64,000 bases of DNA, taken from NCBI GenBank assembly GCA_036850595.1, contig CM072161.1, forward strand, positions 18,185,812 through 18,249,811, given 5' to 3'. Each line of letters starts with the position of its first letter. Position 1 is the first letter of the stretch. The position numbers and the translations under genes are program-made. This document shows positions 14,401 to 26,800 of this stretch, piece by piece. The notes below the pieces were generated by a model. That model saw only the letters and a program-made list of their open reading frames with translations, did no database searches and had not been told where the DNA came from. This stretch comes from Rhyacichthys aspro (Eukaryota > Chordata > Actinopteri > Gobiiformes > Rhyacichthyidae).

Positions 14401-15430
14401 TTATATGTTATTTCACCTCTATTTTCACTTTGACGGCCTTATCTTTCCAAGGACGGCCTGCTCTGATTGGTCACATGACACTTTGGGATCTGTCTAAAGT
14501 CACTCCTTGGTCCCTCACCCCTCAGTCTTTACCGAGGGCTCAAGTCTAGTCAACTTAATTTAGTTTTTTAGACACTACACATCATTTAGCGGAGTCTTTT
14601 CGGGACGTTTGTTTAGATATGTACCAGACTCACTGATAAGCAGCAAGAGAAATATCCATCGTGAAATGAACTACAATTTAATAGATAGAGAATAATAAGG
14701 CTATTGTATATATCTTTTTACAACGTTACTTAAATGTACGGCATGCTTTTTCTTGTATTTCCTTGAGGAACATTGTCTAATCAGCTAATAGCATAAGAAT
14801 GATCTATGAAGAACCAAAAAATGAGATGTAATCTTGTTGATTTTTATCCAAACACCACTCAATTTACCCGACATTCAAATCGATTGTATCCGAGCTGCCA
14901 CCATTCACAAAACAAACCAATACGAAGTGACGACGACTCGTATCAGCCACATACAAGACATTTCATACACGACAGTGCGTTTAATCTGGGTTGAGCTGAA
15001 ACAACAGTGTTAGAGACAGGAATTATTCATCACCGCTGAAGGAAAGCCCTGTTATTCCCTCGACGGGACGAGAGAACGGCGAGCGCAGCCTGAGAAAAGT
15101 ATGTCGACGTGTTTTTAACCCGAGCTCGGAGCCTGAATCAGACAAACCCTGCTGGGAACAGACGTCTGCTGAACAAACCCGAGGCCAGACACCGGCTAAA
15201 GGAGCATTTTATTAAAAAAAACAAAACACTATTACATGTTTCAATGGAGAAAACAAATTCAGATTGAAGCATGTTCTCATCTGAATACTAAATTTATGAA
15301 TGTTAAATTATTTGATGAGTTACATAATGAAGAGAGGTGTTTTATGCCAAAATCCATTAAAATTATCTGATCTTAAAGGAATCTTGTGTTGAAATTTGTC
15401 AAATATTATTGTTTACAATCATTGAAAAGT
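11471..15430. other. No gene seen
   Basis: AT-rich, apparently unique sequence. Short reading frames show no domain, repeat or splice-supported coding pattern. Short doublets such as TTAGCATTAGCATTTTT at 12200-12240 are minor local duplications. Confidence 0.6.
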
Positions 15431-15490
15431 GCAGTGGCTCAGGAGGTAGCGCAGGTCGTCCAATAATCAGAAGGTTGTTGGTTCGTTTAC
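15431..15490 (+). mobile_element. tRNA-derived SINE fragment
   Basis: GCAGTGGCTCAGGAGGTAGC carries an RNA polymerase III A-box-like word and is followed by GTCGTCCAATAATCAGAAGG and GGTTCG, a broken B box. It matches the head of the SINE at 29553-29796 read in reverse. Confidence 0.7.
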
Positions 15491-16389
15491 CGTTTACAGT
15501 TAAAATCCAAATGAAATGAAATCAAAACAACTTCAACCCCCCAACAACAAAATACTCTGACTGACAGTATTTTATCGTGGCTTGACCGTGCGTCTTTTCT
15601 CAAAAATGGAGAAAAAAAGTTCATACTCCATAAAAATCATCAGTTAGAAATAAGAAAAGTGCAGGCAAATAAAATAAGACATTAAAAAGTGTCAAAATGC
15701 TGAATCTAAAAAAGTTAAAATTACTATTTCTCTATAAACAGATTAATAAAGAAAAAGAAATGACATAATAAAGTTAGCTACATGAAAAATGTTGCAAGGA
15801 CAAATCAATATGGAAACATTGAAAAGAAAGAAAAGAAAAAGATGGGATAAAGCTGCTGCAACTTGCTTCTGCTCATCATTTTTGTTTTTTTTAAACATGG
15901 GTCCAATGAAAAAAAGAAAAAAAAAAAACATGAAACACTGCTGTAATAGGTTTTGCTGTATCTAATGTCAGCTCAGATTTGATGTTTCATGTCCGTTTAA
16001 CTGCTGCCGTTTGGTGTCGTCAGACGAAGGAGCAGATTTTGAACATTTGGAGCGAGGCCAGCGGCTGCCCTCCTGTTTGCACACTGTCAGCCATTACAGC
16101 CGTAAAGACCGAAAACAAACGGCGTGTCCCTCTGTCCGCCGCAGGGAGCAGAGACCAGCCATCTGTCTGCAGCTAACAGCACCCTGCGCCCCATGTGGCG
16201 TCCTGGCACCGACAACGCCAAGATGTCTGCCGCTAGCATCCACCGTGCTCAGACTGAAGAGATTCATGCTCACACTCTTCAGCCTGACAGTTTCATTCTG
16301 AGGTACAGTAAATAAGCAACGTAATGGCTGTAAAGCACGCCTCATTCACTCCTCTAGAGGTCAAAGGGCACATGTGTCATGACATTTGT

Positions 16390-16590
16390 GATATTGTGGC
16401 TGGAGCCTAACCCTCTGGACAACGGCCAGTGCATCGCAGCGCTGACATTTACACTCGGACATGGACAGAAAACCATTCACTCTCACGTTCATCCACTAGG
16501 GGCGCTGTAGACGGTTCAATTCACCTGAACATGTCTTTGGTACGAGGAAGAGTACCCGAGAGTCGATCGAACCCATATGAGCTTCTTTGA
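16390..16590. repeat. Degenerate interspersed repeat
   Basis: The words ACCATTCACTCTCACGTTCA, GGGGCGCTGTAGAC, AATTCACCTGAACATGTCTT and GAGTACCCGAGAG occur in the order known from a very common fish repeat family, with many changes. I cannot assign a class. Confidence 0.5.
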
Positions 16591-17714
16591 CAGAACTCAA
16601 CCATTAGTGCTGTGAGAATATTCAATCAAACAGGCTTGACTCAGTCCTTTTGAAAATCAACTAATTGACCAGTGACACCAGTGTAATGAGTGGAAAAGTG
16701 AAAAACTCATTTATCTGGAAGGATGCTGTTTTTTATCTGACTCTTATAAACTCAAGAGTATACACGGTGTAACTCAATACTGTGATACAGACTCATTAAA
16801 TCTACACACAGATTCAGGAGGTGATATAACGGCTTAATGTCCTTTTCTTGGCTTAAGATCCAAATTAAACCTGAACCAAAAAGAAATAAATACAGTGACT
16901 CAAACTTCAAACCCATTGACCGTGACCCATTTGGAATTTAAGACTTGATTTAATGTGATACAAACATTATTACAGTTCATGAGATATAACTTAGACCTGA
17001 AATGTGTTGCCATAAATGCTAATGCTAACTGTTAATTGCAATGCTAAACAATGCACTAACAAAAAAACCTTTTGTGTTTTTCCTTTCATTTTCCCTTTTA
17101 TTTCCATCCAAGGAACAGACTGTAGTTTGTTCCTCTGAGTCTGACTTTCTCTTTGTTCAATTAAAACGGTTTTGTCTTTGGGAAACTTTCCATAAACTAA
17201 ACGTAAGACAATTTCTCTAAAGTGATGCAGTTGGAAAATCAGCCTCATTCACTGACTCGCATCCAGAGGCTTCACGACAAAAAGCACGGTTAAAGAGCTT
17301 CACACCGAGACTCGCAGCGAGAGGCGGGTTTTAATCCAGCGTCTGAGTTCAACAAATACAGCGACCTATTTCAGAAGTATGTCTCTTAAAAAGCAGACGT
17401 CTGGTTCTGTATAAAAGTGCACATTCTGGTTTCCTCGGGAGAAAACGGTGTGAGAGCCACATCTGCTTCGGGTTAGGCTCCGATTACTGCAGCTCGTTGG
17501 GAGACGCTGAGGTCATTCGGTACAAATAGCTCCTTTACTGAAAATGTTGCACTCAATTGGTTTAGATTTACTGTAACTATTGTTCAGATCACAAACACGT
17601 GTGAGACGGGGTTACGCTGAGGACCACTGGATTGCCTTCATGGCATTTTTACGGGTTACATTAATTATGTTAATTCCAGTGTCTGTTGAAATCCTATTGA
17701 ACTTGATTATTCGT

Positions 17715-17877
17715 GGGGGCCTCAGTAGCTCACCTGGTAGAGCACATACCAAATACTGGAGGGACCCGGGTTTGAATCCGGCTCAATATCACTCCCCTTT
17801 CTCTCACCTGACTCCTGTCTGTCTACTGTCTCTGTCAATAAAGACAAATATAAAAATATATATTATTAAATTAAAAA
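17715..17877 (+). mobile_element. tRNA-derived SINE with A and B boxes
   Basis: The head has A box TAGCTCACCTGG (17726-17737) and B box GGTTTGAATCC (17769-17779), spaced as in a tRNA. A non-tRNA body rich in CTCACCTGACTCCTGTC follows, and then an A/T-rich tail with AATAAAG. The A and B boxes suggest polymerase III transcription of the ancestral element; the absence of a tRNA acceptor end argues against a real tRNA gene. An 11-bp minisatellite begins directly at its tail. Confidence 0.8.
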
Positions 17878-17880
17878 AAC

Positions 17881-18560
17881 AGGTCTAAACCAGGTCTAAA
17901 TCAGGACTAAACCAGATCTTAATCAGAACTAAACCAGGTCCAAACCAGGTCTGAACAAGTCTAAACTAGGTCTAAATCAGACTAAAACTAGGTCTAAATT
18001 AGACTATCCCAGGACTCAATCAGAATGAAACCAGGTCTAAATCAGACTTAAACCAGGTCTAAACAAGTCTAAACTAGGTCTAAATCAGACTTAAACCAGG
18101 TCTAAACAAGTCTAAACTAGGTCTAAATCAGACTTAAACCAGGTCAAAATCAGGACTAAACCAGGTCTAAACCAGGTCTAAACTGGATCTAAACTAGGTT
18201 TAAATTAGGACTAATCCAGGTCTAAATCAGAACTAAACCAGGTCTAAACCAGGTCTAAACTAGGTCTAAATCAGACTTAAACCAGGTCAAAATCAGGTCT
18301 AAACCAGGACTAAACCAGGTCCAAACCAGGTCTAAACTAGGTCTAAACTAGGAGCAAGCCACGTCTAAACCAGGTCCAAACCAGGTCTAAACTAGGTCTA
18401 AACTAGGAGCAAGCCACGTCTAAACCAGGTCCAAACCAGGTCTAAACTAGGTCTAAACTAGGAGCAAGCCACGTCTAAACCAGGTCTATACCAGGTCTAA
18501 ACCAGGACTGAACCAGGTCTATACCAGGTCTACACTAGGTCTAAACCAGGACCGAACTAG
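17881..18560 (+). repeat. 11-bp minisatellite array with 55-bp higher-order block
   Basis: Words AGGTCTAAACC, AGGTCTAAACT and CAGACTTAAACC in tandem. At about 18311-18480 a 55-bp block ending GGAGCAAGCCACGTCTAAAC is repeated, with the marker ACGTC at 18361, 18416 and 18471. The array starts exactly where the SINE tail ends. Confidence 0.92.
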
Positions 18561-18650
18561 GATCATTAATTGGATAAAATAAAGATGCGTCTAAGGCAAT
18601 CTTTTAAATTCTTGTCAATTTTGTCCAATTATTAATATTCTGTCCCGAGG

Positions 18651-18790
18651 AAAAGGAGAGTATTAACTGCAGTGGACTGAAGGAAAAGGAGAGTATTAAC
18701 TGCAGTGGACTGAAGGAAAAGGAGAGTATTAACTGCAGTGGACTGAAGGAAAAGGAGAGTATTAACTGCAGTGGACTGAAGGAAAAGGAG
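18651..18790 (+). repeat. Four-copy 33-bp tandem repeat
   Basis: The unit contains GGAGAGTATTAACTGCAGTG and GACTGAAGGAAAA. TATTAAC recurs at 18661, 18694, 18727 and 18760, exactly 33 nt apart, and copies look identical, which indicates recent expansion. The sequence is unrelated to the neighbouring 11-bp array. Confidence 0.97.
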
Positions 18791-18939
18791 GTAAAAATGT
18801 GATGGAAATAAATCCTGTGAATGATCAGAGACGGTTTTAAAGCGAAGAGAACAGTGTGATCTCTGTCGACTCAGAGATATTTATAAACTCAGTGTGAACG
18901 CTGCTGAGATCTGGCTCTGATCTAATACTGCTGTGAGGA

Positions 18940-19020
18940 AGGACTGAACTAGGTCTAAACCAGGTCTAAACCAGGTCTTAAACAGGTCTAAACCAGGTCT
19001 TAACCAGGTCTAAACAAAGG
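18940..19020 (+). repeat. Short 11-bp array
   Basis: Seven or so copies of AGGTCTAAACC, a continuation of the vocabulary of 17881-18560 after the 33-bp repeat. Confidence 0.9.
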
Positions 19021-19601
19021 ACTAAAGCCACAACAAGAGTATTTACTGAAACAGGATTTAAACTTTACTTAAAACAATTATAAAAAACAAGACTGGAGCA
19101 GGAACTGAACCAGGACTTAATCAGGTTTAAACTAGGACTTAAAGCAGACAGACTTAAAAATCAAAATGTGGTGAGACATGCAGTTACTTTTATGGCACCT
19201 AAAATAAAAACATTTCATCCGAATCTGAATTTCATTAATAAAGCCAGTTCATGGCGGGGCTAACACTTAGGTCCTGGGTTATAAAAATATTTCTGTTCCG
19301 ATGACAGCCTTTGGCAAACATCTCCGTCCAAATGGCACCAAACAAACACTTAAAACGAGTTCTCCAGACGCTCTGCCAAAAAACACAGAAGAAGAGCACA
19401 TATTAAGTCTTTAAAGCTTTTTTTTTGCCTAAACTATCAGTGTGTGCTTCAAGGGCAAACTGCAGTTCTGTTTGGGACGTCTTTATCTACAGGACGAGAG
19501 GACCCGAGCTGGAGTTGAACCCGGGTCTCCTGAGCGTGTGTATAGGCTCTAACACTTTATTAAAGCTGCTGTATATATAATAGATAAATGCGTTCCTTTA
19601 G

Positions 19602-19609
19602 TTTTAGAG
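19602..19609 (+). repeat. Target-site duplication, left of element A
   Basis: TTTTAGAG, identical to 20327-20334. Confidence 0.85.
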
Positions 19610-19671
19610 CTGATGTCAAACTGAAGGCCCAGGGGCCAAATGTGGTGCTTTGCCATGTTTTATGTGGCCCT

Positions 19672-19930
19672 CCAACAGGTTTTAGTTGGATTTGAACAGG
19701 TTTTAGATGGATCTGAGAATGTTTTAGATGGATTTGAACATGTTTTAGTTGGATTTGAACAGCTTCTAGATGGATTTGAACAGGTTTTAGATGGATTTGA
19801 ACATGTTTTGGTTGGATTTGAACCGGTTCTAGATGGATTTGAACAGATTTTAGTTGGATTTGAACAGGTTTTAGATGGATTTGAGCAGGTTCTAGATGGA
19901 TTTGAACAGGTTTTACATGGATTTGAATCT
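19672..19930 (-). repeat. 21-bp minisatellite inside element A (first array)
   Basis: About twelve units of AGGTTTTAGATGGATTTGAAC, the complement orientation of locus 1. The length divisible by three leaves open frames on both strands (heptads GFEQVLD and LKPVQIH); these are not considered genes. Confidence 0.95.
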
Positions 19931-19994
19931 GATTAATTTTATTGTTTTTATTGTTCATGAAATCTTAAGCTGTTTTTTTGTACTAACATATATA

Positions 19995-20150
19995 TAATCT
20001 GCTCAAATCGAAATAAAAGCTGCTAAAATCATCTAAAAACTAGTCAAATCCATCTTAAAACCTGTTCCAATCCAAACAAAACCTGCTCACATTCATCCAA
20101 ATAAAACCTGTTCAAATCCCAAAGAAAACTTTTCAAATCTATCTACAACC
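19995..20150 (+). repeat. 21-bp minisatellite inside element A (second array)
   Basis: A degenerate array with words like AAAACCTGTTCAAATCC, in opposite orientation to the array 65 bp to its left. The two could pair in a single strand. Confidence 0.85.
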
Positions 20151-20326
20151 AGTTTCCATAAATAGAGGAAATTAATGTTAAAGATAATTTATATGAAACT
20201 TAAATGAAGTTGAAACCTTACATTTTCAAAACTGAACAGAAGCCTTCAAAGTGTCTCTATGTTCGGCCTCTGAAAGGATTCTTATGAACCATCACGGCCC
20301 CTCATCACTTTGAGTTTGACACCCTG

Positions 20327-20334
20327 TTTTAGAG
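20327..20334 (+). repeat. Target-site duplication, right of element A
   Basis: TTTTAGAG, identical to 19602-19609. Confidence 0.85.
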
Positions 20335-20699
20335 TTAGCGCTAAAATTAAAAACACATTCACGCCCAATATGTAAAATTTATTCTCTTCAATTAAATCGC
20401 CTCAACAGAACCACTGTCAAACCAAATCAATGACTTTTACTGAACAAACAAAATAAATGCATCCCTCGGGACAAGACCAGCCGCACAATCAAATCAAAGA
20501 CAAAACTCAGCGACCTCAGGAACTCCGACACAATCCAGAATCAAGAAAAGAGGAAGAGTTAAAGAGTGAAAGTCTCAGATTACGGCTGTGCTCGGATGAA
20601 CTGCTGCAGTGTTAATCCTTCAATCCCAGATTCACTGATAATGGGATTAATGCAGCGACACTATGTCTCTGTGACACACTCAGACACACTTTCACAGAG

Positions 20700-20800
20700 G
20701 GTTGTAGTCCTGGTGTAGTCCTGGTTTAGTCCTGGTTTAGTCCTGGTGTAGTCCTGGTTTAGCTCTGGGTGTAATGCTTAGTTTAGTCCTAGTTTAGTTG
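20700..20800 (-). repeat. Short 11-bp array, GGTTTAGTCCT orientation
   Basis: Tandem TCCTGGTTTAGTCCTGGTGT words over about 100 bp. Confidence 0.9.
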
Positions 20801-23800
20801 CACACGTTGGCCTTGTATCGTCTTGGCAGAGTGTTTGTTTTTACTCAAGTTTTGTACTGAGTTTGCTCTGGTGCTTAGTCCTGCATCATTTCTTGTTTAT
20901 TTTTTAGTTAATTCTCAAAAAACCGAGGTTTACTCTTAGATTTTGTTGAACTTACAGACCCTGACTGTTCATAAACAAGAGCTTCATTTACATTTTCACA
21001 GTTAAAGCTCCATTAGCTGATTTTTTTTTTTTTTTTTTTACTCACTAGATAAAATAAAAAATAAATAGTATTTATCTGTTTTACGTTGCCTCCCTTTTCT
21101 CTGTTGATGCTTTTCTTTTTTCAGCTGTTTCTCTGTTAAAAGACATATTCAGCTGAAAATACACTTTATCTGCAGCTATTAAACTTCCTGGAACGTCATG
21201 TGACAAGTGTCGACCAATGGGAGCCCTCCTTTTTGGAGCTTGTGATTGTCCAAGGTTTTCTGTTCCTGAATAGAGGTTCTCATCTATTACAATCCCAATC
21301 CCAATCCCAATTATAATAAACAGTAGATGGCTTCATAAAGACTGTTTTTTCACAAATAAAAGTTAAAGTTAATCAGACCACAATAGTTTTGAGGAGCTCT
21401 ATTTCATTTTCCAAAAGCTGAGCGTGTCCTGTTTGTTTCCTCTCAGTCTGGACCTGGCTCTGTTTCAGTCTCAACAGGAGTCGCACAGAAATAAACCCAC
21501 GTCCTGCTGCTCGAGCGGTGTTTACCTGAGACAATTACTCCGGTGTCAGTCCGGTCCAGAGCCCACAGAGAGGCTCAGTCACGCTCCTCTGAGAGACCGC
21601 AGGACTCCACGAGGAAAAAAAAGTCTGAATGGAAATCAATGGGGAACTGTTTTCCGATTCTCTTTGTTTCATGCTGAGTTTTTCACATTTGTTTTTTTTC
21701 TTCTGTTCGAGTGAAAAAAAGGCTCTTAACAATTGAATGGAAGGAATTAGAAACAGACTTCCTAAACACTCACTTTTTAAGATTTAAAGGGCCAGATTAT
21801 TCCCTGTTGCAGTTGTGAGGTGCATTTTTGAGATAACTTTGGTTGTGATTGTTCCCTTGCCATGAAAATCTGTACGGAAGTGTGTTTCCAATCATTTTTG
21901 AGTATTTTTGATTTTCATCCACTATATCCACCATATTTTGACTGTGTTACATTCAGATTATTAACAATAAGATTTGTAACATAGACTTTATTATGTTATT
22001 AACACATTTTGACCACCCTTTAAAATGATTTTGCTTGTAATTTCGCATTTTCCTGCAGCAGACTTCATGAAGTTTTGTAAAAATAAAACAAAGTAGCCCC
22101 TATTTTAGCCCCTTCCCCTTTGACCTCTGTGGTGACCCCTTGAAACCAGTTACATTTTTATCCAAATAAAATGGTTTTGCTGTGTACTTAGTGATAACCT
22201 CTTTTTGTCTAAATGGTTGAAGTGAAAGAATATTTTCCAGGAGTGAGTCTGTGAGTAAAAAAAATGCAATTTTATAAACTTATAGAAAGACATAAAACCA
22301 GTATTTCTTGGCCATGGCAGAATAAAATCAGGATTTTCATCATGTTTTGCATTATGTTTTTACTCATATCTAGTTGATTTAAGCATTTCAAATGGTTCCC
22401 TGCTGAGGAACAACCAGGCCTCATGACACAAACCAGGAAAAAAGAGGAATTTCCATTTGACAAACTTCAGGATTACAGGCCACTGAGACAAAAAATAAAA
22501 ATAAAAACGTAAATAAAAAAAAGGCATCTGCAATCTGCTCTGATATGGATAGTAAGGACTGCTGCTTGATGTTCATGACAAAATAAGATTGTGTGAGAGA
22601 AGAAGAGGGGTATGGATTTGCAGATCGATTATGTGACAACACAATGCTGCATTCATTGTTTTTCCAAGATTTAGTCAAGGTTTAGCTCTGGTTTTGCCCT
22701 GATTTAGTCCTGGTTTAGCCTTGGTTCAGTTTCATTAGGACCAATGAACGTCATAAAGCCACTAAAAAAAGACCTAAAATGTTCCATGAATCAGTTGAAA
22801 ACCATTGACAGAGCAATGACGCTGTTGGATCAGGTTTAAATCAATACAGCAGCCATTTTTAGTCCAGTCCTGAAACTCAACACTCGAACAAACTGAACAT
22901 CACGTCCTTGAACAACACTGAGGAAAACGAGAAGAGTGTGGCTCTCAATCTTGGCTTTTTATTTTCACTAAACACAGCTTCTTTTTTTTCAAATCTCTGA
23001 TAAATAAAGGATATAAATGCATTAAAAGTATCATCCAAAGCATCTCAAAGACGTCTTGATAATATTATTTAGGCCGTAATGAGCAGAACGCACCAGATAA
23101 AGCAGAAATACTCGGAAAGACTTCAGATGTGGGGCTCATCAAGTGGGAAACGAGGCACACTCTGTACTGTCCTCGATTCATATTTTACATCAGAGAGTTT
23201 CCCCGCTCCGCGCTCTGCTCAAAAAACGAGAGAAAAATCCTAATCCCATCGAACGGAGTGGGAGCATTAGAGTCGCAAAGATGAAACTAATTCATACGAC
23301 TCGCTGGGTTTGAGTTAGAGAGGACTGGGAGGCATTAGCTGGGCAGAAAACAGCAACTATGAGGAGTTAAAGTGGCATTAGACGATTCAGAAAACCTGCA
23401 GATGTGAGGAATATCTGGAAGAAGGGCTGTGTTTGAGATGGTTAAATCGAATCTAAATCAACTCTGAGAGAAAACAAAAGAAATAGGGTCATCCGGCACC
23501 ATCCAGCAACACTTATAAAAGAGATATTTCAGATAAATCACACAGGTCAGAGCAGGATACAGGTGACAGGTGCTTTTCGCAGTTTGTTTCAGGTTGTGCA
23601 ACAGTTTTAACGCAGGCTAATTAATCCTAGTGAGTGACAGGAGTTTAAAAACCACATTTCGACACCTATACAGTCAGTTTTGCCTTTGTTTTTCTGGTTT
23701 CTTGGTAATTTGTTCAGACTTAGAACACCTTTGACCTGATTTTTCATACTCGATGTTTCAAACAATCGAGTATAGCTCTAAATGAAATCTAATGCATGAA

Positions 23801-26800
23801 TATTTCGGTTCTGTTTGTTCTAGTTTCAATAAAAAAGCAGGTCTCTATGTTGTTGTAGGAGGCAGAGGGATGAGCGAGGAAAGTTTCTGGCTTCTGCGGA
23901 TGTTAGCTTGCCAAAACAAAACCGAAAACCATTTATATTTCAAGAACGCTCTCAAATATTCTCGTCAAACAAAGACAAGATGGACTATTTCGTCGTCCAG
24001 GAACAATAAAAGTGGTCTAGATGCTATAATGCTTTCAAAAAGAAATGCTGAACAGTGCTCTTTCCAGGTTTTGGTCCAGATTAGGTTTCGTCCTGGTTTA
24101 GAGCTGAGTTTGGACATGGTTTTTTGTGAATGTGATGAGCGGAGCAGCTGAAAGACTTCGGCGGTGACTCAGTTTAACGTCCGTCTGTTTCAGAGGAAGT
24201 GAGACGCTCTGAAGACATTTGGTGCTTTCGCAGGAAGTGACTCGTTCACCACAGATCAGCGAGACTAGTGCGAAAAGACTCCGTGATGGTAATAGTGCTT
24301 GTATGGATTATTACACTTACTCTGACTAAACTCCATTCTCTTTCATCCAAACACCAGAGACTGTACTTACATCTGCAGATCTTTACTGAACTCACAGCTC
24401 GATTAAACCCTCTCAGCTGGATTTCTCTCTTTGTCTGAGTTTAAATTCACAGAGAGACTGATGCAGCTCGTGTTAAACCTGACTTAAACGCAAACAAACT
24501 CAATTCATTTATAAATATCAACAGTAAAACTCAGACTTTACGAGTTAAAAACACACGAACACAACAAAGTAAGAAGAATGTGTTCATTACTCAGCAACTG
24601 CGCCGTCCAAAAGCCCATGAACACATCGTAAGCTACAGTTGACTAGCTTTTCTTTTAACGTTTTTTACGACATGAACAGAGCAAAACAAGCGACAAACTG
24701 GGCCAGTGGTGACCTCCATCTCCAGATCTGGGAGTTTACAAACGAGTGAAAAAAATCCATCTTGAACTGCTCCAAACAAAGTATTCACGGTCGTGTTTTA
24801 GATTTGAGGCTGATAAATCCAATTACAGACCACTTATGCATTTAAAGAACTTGCCCTTTTGCAAAAGCTTTCATCGGGAGACGTCCGGATGGTTCTGTGA
24901 AGTCTTGTTGGTGTCTTTGTCGGTTTAAAACTAAGCTCTTGAAGCATATTCTGGATGAAAGACGACACTTGCTGGTGATTTTTAGACTTTATCATTATCT
25001 TCAAACTAATGTAAAAGCTTGTGCCTCTTTAGCTTGTCCTTATTAATTACACTTTAAACGTATTTGCGATGTTAAGCTTCCTTTTACTGATAACTCTAAA
25101 CCTGAAAAAGCCCTTCAAAATAAAAGCGCACATTTACAAAACAGGAAGTTCACAGTTTTCAATTAAATTTAAGGCAACATGACAAAAACATAAGGCTAAG
25201 AGCTTGCACAGAGACAAATAATGACCATAATTCACTGTAGTGACCGCTTCAGACCAGACGACACCACAGATTACTGTATTCATATATCTTTAGTTTACTT
25301 ATATAGAAATACAGCCTTAAAGAGCTGCTTCAGTGACTCAGCTGCAGGTAAAAGCTGGACAGAGATAATAGTTATAGAACTGTAAGTCTCTGCTCTTTTA
25401 ATAAACATTTTCCTTGTGCAGGATGAGGATATATTGCTTTAATGATGTTTCAGGACAAATAGCTCAATAATTGTGGAAATAAAGTGACAGTTTGAGATCT
25501 ACAATGGCACTGCTCATGTCTAAAACCGGTCTAAATCCACTGCCGGTCGTTGGTTGCTCTGTTGCTTGACTCTGGGCCGTGAGTCTGTATCGTCAGCAGC
25601 GAACTGGGCTCGAGCGCAGATGGTCCGACAGCGAAGTGTGAAGAGCCGAGGACACGCAGAGTATCTTTCTTTACCATCGCTCTGCTGCAAAAACGCTAGA
25701 ATAAAGCCCCGTTCTCCAAAGGAAATTAACCAGCGGCACGATAAATGATTTATGTAAAAATGAAATATTCAGAGCTGCAAAGGGACCTGTGCTCTCTGCT
25801 GTGATACAGATACAGCCGCATTATTCTCAAATATTTGTGAGCGTTTGGAGACTGAACGAGAGCTCGAGCTGCAGTGTTTGTGCGTATTTAGTTTTTGAAC
25901 AAGCTTTAAAAATAAAAAAATACGTCAGGACTTTATTTAGCTCTGTGCAGTCATCAGTTGCTTTCTTTTTACTGGAGCTTTGTTAAACTATTATTAAACC
26001 ATCCTTTTTTATATCGTGCATTGTTAGTATCTGAGATAAATTAGACTGTAACATGTTTAGACAAAATGAAACATGCTTAAGGTTGGACAAAGACACAAGG
26101 CTTTAACTTACACTGAAAAAAGTCAATTGTTCATTAAAACAGGGATCCCATGTGACCTGGAGAGTAGATTTCCAGTCGTGGAGGTGACTTTAAATGAGAG
26201 TAAAACGTCTACAGCATCTTTTGTTTTGCAGTGTTAGTAAAAGACTATAGTCACACTGTAAAACTCCCATTTGTCGTCCATTTCTTTGAACAGAAAATTA
26301 TCCATTTAGTTCCAGCATTTAACTGCACCAAACTAAAAAAAAACTACCTTTTTAAAGAAAATAACTTAAGAACACTGATGCTGCTGTTAGCCCAAATGCT
26401 ATTTACCTTCTCAGTGCGTCACCTTTGCCCTCTTCTCATTTTATTTAGTTGGTCAAATATTGTTTCCTTTGTGTTTTCCACTCTCCATAAAAGCTAAAGC
26501 AGATTTCTAGAAGTTTTTGTCCCCAATTTATGACACTCTTCCTGTTTGGGTTCGTCTGTGGTTCACTTGAGGTTCACACTTTAATCGAACCGGACCAGAG
26601 TTCAGTTGGAAGTTCTCTGAGACCTCTCTTTTTCAGGGGTGTCGGAGCATGTTTGGTGGAAGTAAGGTTCTTTTGGAAACATTCAGACTTGTCCAAGTGA
26701 AGCGCACTCACAGAGCAACCACACCAGAGTCTGTTTGAACTGCACTAGACACGGCAAGAGTCAGCACCTCCTTAAAATCTATCACACTTTGCGATTAAAA

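Larger units (their letters stand above)
19610..20326 (+). mobile_element. hAT-like non-autonomous element A carrying minisatellite
   Basis: The left end is CTGATGTCAAACTGAAGG and the right end, read inward, CAGGGTGTCAAACTCAAAG: imperfect inverted termini sharing TGTCAAACT. The element is flanked by a perfect 8-bp duplication TTTTAGAG (19602-19609 and 20327-20334), the size typical of hAT insertions. The interior holds two 21-bp arrays in opposite orientation. No transposase frame exists, so any mobility needed a helper. Element B (39711-40419) matches both ends crosswise, confirming the boundaries. Confidence 0.85.

Noticed and set aside
17726..17779. Possible tRNA gene
   Set aside because: A and B boxes are present but the acceptor arm and cloverleaf are not; the body and tail are those of a SINE.
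23792..24151. 119-codon frame on the plus strand
   Set aside because: No domain, no repeat family, no splice support; such length is expected by chance in a 64-kb window.
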